5,402 bases of DNA. Origin: RUG14199 sp045535205. GTDB lineage: Bacteria > Bacillota > Clostridia > Oscillospirales > CAG-272. The notes under the pieces were generated by a model. The model did not search any database. It had not been told where the DNA came from and saw nothing but the letters and a program-made list of their open reading frames with translations. The translations under genes were made by a program, and so were the position numbers. Within the stretch, counting starts at the first letter, position 1. Each line of letters opens with the position of its first letter. Where the stretch lies: assembly GCA_045535205.1 (NCBI GenBank), contig JAZSLF010000008.1:1-5402 (forward strand). Direction: 5' to 3'. This document shows, piece by piece, positions 1 to 5,402 of the stretch.

Positions 1-5
1 TAATG

Positions 6-11
6 AAAGGA
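6..11 (+). promoter_or_regulatory. Ribosome binding site of the E2 gene (supports a TTG start)
   Basis: AAAGGA lies 10 bases before the TTG at 22, a workable if slightly long spacing. It matters because the E2 gene has no ATG at its natural N-terminus. The in-frame codon at 13-15 is a TGA stop, and the next in-frame ATG (40-42) has no purine-rich site ahead of it and would remove the first strand of the lipoyl domain. Confidence 0.7.
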
Positions 12-21
12 ATGAATAAAT

Positions 22-1320
22 TTGGCAAATCTTGTAATCATGCCTCGTCAGGGGCAGAGCGTTGAAAGCTGTATCATTACGGCTTGGCACAAGAAAAAAG
101 GAGACAAGGTAGCAGAGGGCGACATTCTCTATTCTTACGAAACAGATAAGTCAGCCTTCGATGAGCCTTCTCTCTACACAGGTACTATTCTTGAAGTGTT
201 TGCGGCAGACGGAGACGTAGTACCTTGCCTTGATCCCGTTTGCATTATCGGTGAAGAAGGCGAAGACATTTCAGATCTCATCCCCGGCGGTGCGGCACCC
301 GAAGCAGCACCCGAAGCTGTTGAAGAGGTTAAGGCAGAGCCCGTAGCGGCACCTGTTGCAACAGGCGAAGTAGTTAAGGGAGAAAGAATTAAAATATCTC
401 CCAGGGCAAAGGCACTTGCTCTCAAGACAGGTGTTGACATGACGAAGGTCGTGCCCACAGGTCCTCACGGAAGAATTATTGAAAGAGATATAAATCTTGC
501 ACTTGATGCAGGCTACAGAGCGACTGCAGCGGCAGTAGAAGCATTCCTCAGAGGCGAAGCTGTAGAAGTTTGCGAAAAGGCTGAAGCTGAAGCGGCTCCC
601 GTAGCTGCAGCAGCACCTGCGGCTGTGAACTTTGCTGAATGTGAAGAGGTTCAAATGTCCGGTATCCGCCGTGCGATCTCCCGTTCAATGCACGCATCTC
701 TTTCCGAAATGGCACAGCTTACACTCAATGCAAGCTTCGATGCCACAAAGCTTATGGCGTACCGTGCATCTCTTAAAGCAGGTGCAGAGGCTCTCGGTCT
801 TCCCAAGATCTCTCTTAACGATATGGTATTCTTTGCCGTAAGCCGTACACTTATGAATCATCCCGACGTAAATGCAACTCTGAAGGATGACGTGATAAGA
901 AAGTACAAGCACGCAAATATCGGTCTTGCCGTTGACACGGAAAGAGGACTTCTCGTTCCCACCATCTTCGGTGCTGATACTCTCAGCCTTGCTGAGATCT
1001 CCAAAGCAAATAAGGAAGCTGCAGGCAAGGCGAGAGAGGGTACACTTTCTCCCGATGAAATGTCAGGCGGCACATTTACAATCACAAACCTCGGTTCACT
1101 CGGCGTAGAAAGCTTCACACCTGTTATCAATCCTCCTCAGGTTGCTATCCTCGGTGTGTGTGCGATCACAAACAAGCTGAAGGCTGACGGAAGCGTATAT
1201 CCTGCAATGGGTCTGTCCCTCACATTTGACCACAGAGCTCTTGACGGTGCTCCTGCGGCAAGATTTTTGAAGGATCTGGCTGTTGCACTTGAAAACTTTG
1301 ACATTCTTCTCGCAAAGTGA
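22..1320 (+). CDS. Dihydrolipoamide acyltransferase (E2) of a 2-oxoacid/acetoin dehydrogenase complex
   Basis: This 432-residue protein is the structural core of the complex. It carries the acyl group on a swinging lipoyl arm and transfers it to CoA in the cytoplasm. Residues 1-77 form one lipoyl domain, with the lipoylation lysine K43 in ETDKSAF. An Ala/Pro/Glu-rich linker follows (about 88-118), then the peripheral-subunit-binding domain (about 122-160, from KISPRAKALA to GRIIERDI) that holds E1 or E3. A second Ala-rich linker covers about 163-205. The catalytic acyltransferase domain (about 206-432) contains GTFTITNLGSLGV, NPPQVAILGV and the active-site HRALDG, with H404 and D408. Length and domain order are normal for a one-lipoyl-domain E2. 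The start is TTG at 22, because an in-frame stop sits at 13-15 and the lipoyl beta-strand NLVIMPRQGQS needs those first residues. The gene leads the visible operon and ends 11 bases before E3. The acyl group handled (acetyl or branched-chain) cannot be read from the sequence. It must be lipoylated by an enzyme encoded elsewhere. Confidence 0.95.
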   Translation: MANLVIMPRQGQSVESCIITAWHKKKGDKVAEGDILYSYETDKSAFDEPSLYTGTILEVFAADGDVVPCLDPVCIIGEEGEDISDLIPGGAAPEAAPEAVEEVKAEPVAAPVATGEVVKGERIKISPRAKALALKTGVDMTKVVPTGPHGRIIERDINLALDAGYRATAAAVEAFLRGEAVEVCEKAEAEAAPVAAAAPAAVNFAECEEVQMSGIRRAISRSMHASLSEMAQLTLNASFDATKLMAYRASLKAGAEALGLPKISLNDMVFFAVSRTLMNHPDVNATLKDDVIRKYKHANIGLAVDTERGLLVPTIFGADTLSLAEISKANKEAAGKAREGTLSPDEMSGGTFTITNLGSLGVESFTPVINPPQVAILGVCAITNKLKADGSVYPAMGLSLTFDHRALDGAPAARFLKDLAVALENFDILLAK

Positions 1321-1322
1321 GG
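1319..1322 (+). promoter_or_regulatory. Ribosome binding site of the E3 gene, overlapping the E2 stop codon
   Basis: GAGG overlaps the last two bases of the E2 TGA stop (1318-1320). It is 9 bases from the ATG at 1332 but only 3 bases from the GTG at 1326, so it favours the ATG as the E3 start. The overlap ties translation of E3 closely to termination on E2. Confidence 0.7.
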
Positions 1323-1331
1323 TAAGTGGAT

Positions 1332-2714
1332 ATGGCAGCTTTTGATCTGATAGTTTTGGGCGGCGGCCCCGGCGGCTACAATGCTGCTGAGCGTGCGGCT
1401 CACAGCGGAATGAAGGTAATTCTTTTTGAAGAAAGAGCACTCGGCGGTGTATGTCTCAACGAGGGCTGTATTCCCACAAAGACCCTTCTCAATTCTGCGA
1501 AAATATATGAAGCGGCAATACACGGTGAAGCATTCGGCGTATCCGTCGAAGGTGCAAAGATCGACCACAATGCCGTTATCGACAGAAAGAATAAGGTCGT
1601 AAAGACTCTTGTTTCAGGTGTCGGTGCAAAAATGAGAGGTGCCGGTGTCAAGGTGGTTGAAGGAACTGCCAAGATAGTCGGCAAAAGTGAAGGCGGTTTC
1701 ACGGTGGAATGTAACGGTGAAAAGTACGAGGGTGCGAAGCTTCTTATCTGTACAGGCAGTGAAGCGGCTGTTCCTCCCATTCCCGGACTTCGTGAAGCGG
1801 TTGACGCAGGTCTTGCGGTAACAAACCGTGAAATACTCGACCTCAGAGAAGTACCTAAGACCATCGCAGTTATCGGCGGCGGTGTTATCGGTCTCGAAAT
1901 GGCATCCTATTTCAATACACTCGGAAGCGAGGTTTCCGTTATTGAAATGATGGACAAGATCGCAGGTCCCACAGACCGTGATATTTCAAATATCCTTCAG
2001 AGCAACTATGCAAAGAAGGGCGTTAAGTTCATTTTGGGTGCGGCTGTATGTAACGTAGGCGGCAAATACGGTGACGGATTTGTTGAATACAAGCTCGGTG
2101 ATAAGACTGAAAAGGTAAGCTGTGAGCTCGTTCTTGTCAGCACAGGCAGACGTGCAAGAACACAGAATATCGGTCTTGAAACACTCGGCGTTCTCACAAA
2201 CAGAGGTGCGATAGTTACCGATGAAACAGGCCGCACAAGCGTTCCCGGCGTATGGGCGGCAGGGGATGTCAACGGAAAGAGTATGCTCGCACATACTGCC
2301 TACCGTGAAGGCGAAGCGGCTGTTAATTCCATGCTCGGAATTAAGGACTCGGTTGATTACCGTGCAATTCCCGCTGTTATTTACACAAAGCCCGAGGTCG
2401 GCTGTGTAGGTGAAACTGTTGACTCAGCCGCAAAGGTTGGAATTAAAGCGACAGAGCACACGATAAGTCTTCGTTACAGCGGCAGATATATCGCTGAGAA
2501 TGAAGGTGGTGACGGTATTGTAAAAATAGTTGTTGACGATGAACATAAAACTATCATCGGTGTACATATGATAGGTTCTTATGCTTCTGAGATCATTTAC
2601 GGTGCCGCTGCAATGGTAGCACGTCAGGACAGAGTAACTGACGTTCAGAAAATAGTATTCCCTCATCCTACGGTATGCGAAGTTATCCGTGAGGGTATGT
2701 TCATGATTGATTAA
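1332..2714 (+). CDS. lpdA: Dihydrolipoyl dehydrogenase (E3)
   Basis: This is a 460-residue flavoprotein. It reoxidises the dihydrolipoyl arm of E2 and passes electrons through a redox disulfide and FAD to NAD+. The FAD-binding loop GGGPGG is at residues 10-15. The redox-active pair C41 and C46 lies in GGVCLNEGCIPTK, the classical group I disulfide-oxidoreductase signature. The NAD-binding fold has GGGVIGLE at 182-189, and the second FAD motif AAGD is at 309-312. The dimerisation domain runs from about 340 to the end and carries the catalytic His-Glu pair H445 and E450 in HPTVCE. Only ten residues follow that pair, but total length is normal for the family. No lipoyl domain is fused at the N-terminus, unlike some clostridial and Gram-positive E3 proteins. 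ATG at 1332 is chosen over GTG at 1326 on ribosome-binding-site spacing; the GTG start would add only two residues. The position between E2 and E1 makes this the dedicated E3 of the complex. The symbol is the family name, not an orthology claim. Confidence 0.95.
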   Translation: MAAFDLIVLGGGPGGYNAAERAAHSGMKVILFEERALGGVCLNEGCIPTKTLLNSAKIYEAAIHGEAFGVSVEGAKIDHNAVIDRKNKVVKTLVSGVGAKMRGAGVKVVEGTAKIVGKSEGGFTVECNGEKYEGAKLLICTGSEAAVPPIPGLREAVDAGLAVTNREILDLREVPKTIAVIGGGVIGLEMASYFNTLGSEVSVIEMMDKIAGPTDRDISNILQSNYAKKGVKFILGAAVCNVGGKYGDGFVEYKLGDKTEKVSCELVLVSTGRRARTQNIGLETLGVLTNRGAIVTDETGRTSVPGVWAAGDVNGKSMLAHTAYREGEAAVNSMLGIKDSVDYRAIPAVIYTKPEVGCVGETVDSAAKVGIKATEHTISLRYSGRYIAENEGGDGIVKIVVDDEHKTIIGVHMIGSYASEIIYGAAAMVARQDRVTDVQKIVFPHPTVCEVIREGMFMID

Positions 2715-2731
2715 TTTACAGTAATTTACAG
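2712..2731 (+). repeat. Perfect tandem duplication of a 10-base unit between E3 and E1
   Basis: The unit TAATTTACAG occurs twice back to back. The first copy begins with the TAA stop codon of E3 and the second ends just before the E1 ribosome binding site. It fills over half of the 33-base gap, including a second TAA ten bases after the true stop, out of frame with it. It is most simply a replication-slippage duplication that lengthened the spacer. Confidence 0.9.
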
Positions 2732-2735
2732 AAAG

Positions 2736-2740
2736 AAGGA
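2736..2740 (+). promoter_or_regulatory. Ribosome binding site of the E1 gene
   Basis: AAGGA, within the longer purine run AGAAAGAAGGA, sits 7 bases before the ATG at 2748. This is close to optimal spacing and is the strongest-looking site of the three genes. It fixes the E1 start. Confidence 0.85.
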
Positions 2741-2747
2741 ATAAATT

Positions 2748-5234
2748 ATGCCTAAGAGTCAATATATCAGTCCTGCTGTAGCTTTTGAAAAGGGTTATCT
2801 GGAATTTAATAAAATTCCTCTTTGTCAGTACAGCAAAACACTTGCAGAAGAAAAGAAGCTCTATACAAAGGACGATTTTCTCCGCATTTACCGTGACATG
2901 AGAATTATCCGTGAGTTTGAAACAATGCTCAACGAGATCAAAGTAAAGAGTGTATACAACGGTGTTGCATATAACAACCCCGGTCCCGCACACCTTTCCA
3001 TCGGTCAGGAAGCTTCCGCTGTAGGTCAGGCATACTGCCTCGACATCAACGACTTCACCTTCGGTTCTCACCGCAGCCACGGCGAAATTTTAGCAAAGGG
3101 TCTTTCCTCCATCAACAAGCTCGATGAAACAGAGCTTTACGACATCATGAAGGAATTTCTCGGCGGAAACATTCTCTCCGTAGTTGAAGGTAAGGAAAAT
3201 AAGAAGGGTGACGTTAAGGATCTCGCAATCGACTTCCTCCTTTACGGTGCTCTCGCAGAGATCTTTGCACGTACAACAGGCTTCAACAGAGGTCTCGGCG
3301 GCTCCATGCACGCTTTCTTCATTCCCTTCGGTATTTTCCCCAACAATGCAATCGTTGGCGGTGCGGCTCCCGTAGCTCTCGGTGCGGCTCTCTATAAGAG
3401 AAGCTGTCACAAGAAGGGTATCGTAGTTGCTAACTCCGGCGACGGTGCTCTCGGACGAGGCCCCGTTCTCGAAGCTCTCAACATGGCCAACATGGACCAG
3501 ATCAGAAAGCTTTGGGGTATGGACGGTAAGTATGAAGATACAGGTATGCCTATCCTCTTCAACGTATTCAATAACTTCTATGGCATGGGCGGTCAGACAA
3601 AGGGTGAAACCATGGGTTATGACGTAGCGGCACGTCTCGGTGCAGGCTTCGCTCCCGAAATGATGCACGCTGAAAAGGTCAACGGTTACGATCCTCTCGC
3701 AGTTATCGATGCTACAACAAGAAAGAAGGAGCTTCTCGTTAAGGGTGAAGGCCCTGCATTCCTTGAAGTTGCAACATACCGTGTAAGCGGTCACTCTCCC
3801 TCTGACTCCTCCACATACAGAACAGCAGAGGAGATCGAAGAATGGAAGAACGCATGTCCCATCGCTGCATACCGTGCAAAGATGATCAAGGGCAAGGTTG
3901 CTACTGCTGCTGAATTCGATGCAATCGAAGAAGACATCATCAAGAGAGTTACAAAGATCTGTGAAATGGCAGTTGATGAATCCATCTCTCCCAGAATGGA
4001 CCTTGACAAGACTCCCGACATGATCTCCTCTATCATGTTCTCCAACACAATTACTCCCAGTATGGATACAGAAAGAGAACCCGACGTTCTCATTCCCAAG
4101 GAAGAGAACCCCAGAGTAAAGCAGATCGCTTCAAAGGCTCGCTATGCTTACGACGAAAAGGGTGAAATGATTCCCAAGATCAAGCAGTTCGGTCTCCGTG
4201 ACGGTCTCTTTGAGGCTATTCTTGATAAGTTCTATGAAGACCCCACAACTATCGCTTACGGCGAAGACAATCGTGACTGGGGCGGTGCATTCGCAGTATA
4301 CAGAGGTCTTACAGAAGCTCTGCCTTACCACCGTTTCTTCAACTCTCCCATTTCCGAAGCTGCTATCGTCGGTTCCGCTGTAGGTTATGCTATGGCAGGC
4401 GGCCGTGCTATCGTTGAGCTTATGTACGCTGACTTTATCGGATGTGCAGGTGACGAAATATTCAACCAGCTTTCAAAGTGGCAGTCAATGAGTGCAGGTA
4501 TCCTCAAGATGCCCGTAGTAGTCCGTGTTTCCGTTGGTTCAAAATACGGTGCACAGCACTCTCAGGACTGGACAGCTCTCTGTTCACACATTCCCGGCCT
4601 GAAGGTTTGCTTCCCCGCAACACCTTATGATGCAAAGGGTCTTATGGCAGAAGCTCTCAACGGTACTGACCCCGTTATCTTCTTTGAATCTCAGAGAATT
4701 TACGACATCGGTGAACAGTTCCACGAAGGCGGAGTTCCCGCAGAGAGCTACACAGTTAAGTTCGGTGAACCCGACGTTAAGCGTGAAGGTAAGGACGTTA
4801 CAATTCTTACTATAGGTGCTGTTCTTTACAGAGCTCTTGATGCGGCAAAGAAGCTTGAGAGCGAATACGGTATCAGCGCAGAAGTAATTGATGCTCGTTC
4901 CATCGTTCCCTTCAACTATGAAAAGGTTATCGAAAGCGTTAAGAAGACAGGTAAGATAATTATCGTCGGTGACGCTTGCGACAGAAACTCCGTAATGCGT
5001 GATATGGCTTCCAATATTACTGAAATGGCATTTGATTACCTCGATGCTCCGCCCGTAGTATTCGGTTCACGTAACTGGATCACTCCCGCTTACGAGTTTG
5101 AAAAGTACTTCTTCCCTCAGGCAGATGGAATTATCGACGTAATCTCCCAGAAGCTTATGCCCATCGCAGGAAGAACATACACAGTAAACGAGTCCGAACT
5201 TGAACACATCGAAAGAAACAAGATAGGTCTTTGA
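2748..5234 (+). CDS. Fused alpha/beta E1 component, thiamine-diphosphate-dependent 2-oxoacid or acetoin dehydrogenase
   Basis: This 828-residue chain joins the two usual E1 subunits. E1 decarboxylates or cleaves the substrate on thiamine diphosphate and reductively acylates the lipoyl arm of E2. The alpha part (about 40-410) has LSIGQEA (83-89), HRSHGEILAKG (108-118), GLGGSMH (182-188), the thiamine-diphosphate motif from GDG (231-233) to NN (275-276), and the loop GHSPSDSSTYR (348-358). A linker of roughly 65 residues (about 415-480) leads to the beta part (about 481-805), with YGED (504-507), the SPISE glutamate E537 expected to activate the cofactor, HSQ (604-606), and a transketolase C-terminal domain from about 682. 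Two segments look extra compared with ordinary E1 alpha: about 40 residues at 119-170, and about 15 residues inside the cofactor motif near 250-266. GGAAP (204-208) and the region RNSVMRD...AFDYLDAP (746-768) recall acetoin dehydrogenase, but SGHSPSD recalls pyruvate dehydrogenase, so the substrate is open. The gene ends with adjacent in-frame TGA and TAA stops. Fused E1 proteins of this size are known in Clostridia. Confidence 0.93.
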   Translation: MPKSQYISPAVAFEKGYLEFNKIPLCQYSKTLAEEKKLYTKDDFLRIYRDMRIIREFETMLNEIKVKSVYNGVAYNNPGPAHLSIGQEASAVGQAYCLDINDFTFGSHRSHGEILAKGLSSINKLDETELYDIMKEFLGGNILSVVEGKENKKGDVKDLAIDFLLYGALAEIFARTTGFNRGLGGSMHAFFIPFGIFPNNAIVGGAAPVALGAALYKRSCHKKGIVVANSGDGALGRGPVLEALNMANMDQIRKLWGMDGKYEDTGMPILFNVFNNFYGMGGQTKGETMGYDVAARLGAGFAPEMMHAEKVNGYDPLAVIDATTRKKELLVKGEGPAFLEVATYRVSGHSPSDSSTYRTAEEIEEWKNACPIAAYRAKMIKGKVATAAEFDAIEEDIIKRVTKICEMAVDESISPRMDLDKTPDMISSIMFSNTITPSMDTEREPDVLIPKEENPRVKQIASKARYAYDEKGEMIPKIKQFGLRDGLFEAILDKFYEDPTTIAYGEDNRDWGGAFAVYRGLTEALPYHRFFNSPISEAAIVGSAVGYAMAGGRAIVELMYADFIGCAGDEIFNQLSKWQSMSAGILKMPVVVRVSVGSKYGAQHSQDWTALCSHIPGLKVCFPATPYDAKGLMAEALNGTDPVIFFESQRIYDIGEQFHEGGVPAESYTVKFGEPDVKREGKDVTILTIGAVLYRALDAAKKLESEYGISAEVIDARSIVPFNYEKVIESVKKTGKIIIVGDACDRNSVMRDMASNITEMAFDYLDAPPVVFGSRNWITPAYEFEKYFFPQADGIIDVISQKLMPIAGRTYTVNESELEHIERNKIGL

Positions 5235-5242
5235 TAAAACAT

Positions 5243-5270
5243 GGGGGAACTTTTTATAAAAAGTTCCCCC
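5243..5270. terminator. 13-bp perfect hairpin just after the operon (terminator-like or mRNA 3' element)
   Basis: The arms GGGGGAACTTTTT (5243-5255) and AAAAAGTTCCCCC (5258-5270) are exact complements separated by AT, so the real loop is probably four bases or more. The hairpin starts 8 bases after the E1 stop. On the + strand it is followed by AAACCCC rather than a T-run, so it is not a textbook intrinsic terminator in that direction. On the - strand it is followed by ATGTTTTATC. It may stop transcription weakly or protect the 3' end of the mRNA. From memory, similar G5-AACTTTTT hairpins are common after genes in Oscillospiraceae and relatives. Confidence 0.7.
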
Positions 5271-5277
5271 AAACCCC

Positions 5278-5293
5278 TTCAAAAACTTTTGAA
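5278..5293. repeat. Small perfect inverted repeat beside the first hairpin
   Basis: TTCAAAA (5278-5284) and TTTTGAA (5287-5293) are exact complements around AC. The stem is AT-rich and the loop tight, so it would be weak as RNA. AACTTTT (5284-5290) can also pair with AAAAGTT (5259-5265) in the right arm of the first hairpin, giving an alternative fold. It looks like part of one composite element with the hairpin at 5243-5270. Confidence 0.6.
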
Positions 5294-5326
5294 CAGGCTT
5301 TTTACAAACAGTAATATAAAAGAATA

Positions 5327-5386
5327 ACGGCGGTCATTTTGCATGGTGTAAAACGAAATGCAATCTGACCGCCGTATTTAGTTTTT
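5327..5386 (+). terminator. Intrinsic terminator of the E2-E3-E1 operon, probably bidirectional
   Basis: ACGGCGGTCA (5327-5336) pairs exactly with TGACCGCCGT (5366-5375). Inside it, after a two-by-two internal loop, TTGCAT (5339-5344) pairs with ATGCAA (5358-5363), leaving a 13-base loop. The stem is followed by ATTTAG and a run of five T (5382-5386), which fits Rho-independent termination on the + strand. Read on the - strand, the same stem is followed by TATTCTTTTATATT, so it could also stop a convergent transcript. It is about 90 bases past the E1 stop, further than usual, with the other two hairpins in between. Confidence 0.75.
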
Positions 5387-5402
5387 ATTAGTCAACAAAG
5401 TC

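Noticed and set aside
1..6. TAA and TGA at the very start as the end of an upstream operon gene
   Set aside because: This is plausible given the immediate ribosome binding site, but there is no upstream sequence to show a reading frame, so no feature is called.
12..65. ATG at 12 as a gene start
   Set aside because: It is in another frame and meets a TGA after 17 codons. It overlaps the well-supported E2 start and encodes nothing recognisable.
1326..1331. GTG at 1326 as the E3 start
   Set aside because: It is in frame but only 3 bases after the GAGG site, while ATG at 1332 has normal spacing. The two extra residues are not part of the FAD fold.
1137..1568. - strand open frame across the E2-E3 junction
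   Set aside because: It overlaps two conserved genes, has no ribosome binding site evidence, and its composition is that of a frame shadow.
2424..3794. Long - strand open frames of 218 and 234 codons antisense to the E3 end and the E1 alpha half
   Set aside because: They are codon-aligned with the E1 reading frame. They stay open because that part of E1 almost never uses TCA, TTA or CTA, whose complements are stop codons; the one TTA near 3090 separates them. The proteins have no recognisable domain and E1 is clearly real.
1..5402. CRISPR array, insertion sequence, tRNA, riboswitch or defence system
   Set aside because: No spaced direct repeats, transposase, tRNA-like cloverleaf or defence motifs are visible. 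Coding sequence fills nearly the whole window.

Overview
The window is most of one operon, read entirely on the + strand. It encodes a complete lipoate-dependent 2-oxoacid (or acetoin) dehydrogenase complex. In order it holds the E2 dihydrolipoyl acyltransferase (22-1320), the E3 dihydrolipoyl dehydrogenase (1332-2714), and a single-chain E1 in which the alpha and beta subunits are fused into one 828-residue protein (2748-5234). Gaps between genes are 11 and 33 bases and each gene has its own Shine-Dalgarno sequence, so they are almost certainly co-transcribed. The promoter lies before the window.

The source looks like an anaerobic gut-type Firmicute of the class Clostridia, probably near Oscillospiraceae/Ruminococcus. 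The reasons are strong GGA-type ribosome binding sites, a TTG start, moderate GC by eye, preference for CCC proline, ACA threonine, CTC/CTT leucine and AGA/CGT arginine codons, and a downstream hairpin element of a kind I associate with those genomes. This placement is inference, not a database result.

The proteins work together as follows. E1 uses thiamine diphosphate to cleave and oxidise its substrate and passes the acyl group to lipoyl-lysine on E2 (K43). E2 transfers the acyl group to CoA. E3 reoxidises the dihydrolipoyl arm with FAD and NAD+. All expected catalytic motifs are present, so the complex looks functional. The substrate is not settled. Parts of E1 resemble acetoin dehydrogenase (AcoA/AcoB type) as I remember those families, but pyruvate or a branched-chain 2-oxoacid cannot be excluded. 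No lipoate ligase or regulator gene lies in the window.

The last 168 bases (5235-5402) hold no gene that I can support. They contain three inverted repeats: a 13-bp hairpin, a small 7-bp palindrome, and a GC-rich stem-loop followed by a T-run, which is the best intrinsic terminator. The final bases could be the end of a convergent gene on the - strand, but only four codons would be visible.

Overall this is a largely ordinary metabolic region. I see no undescribed system. The points most worth a second look are the fused E1 with two extra segments inside its alpha half, the E2-E3-E1 gene order, and the hairpin cluster at the 3' end.
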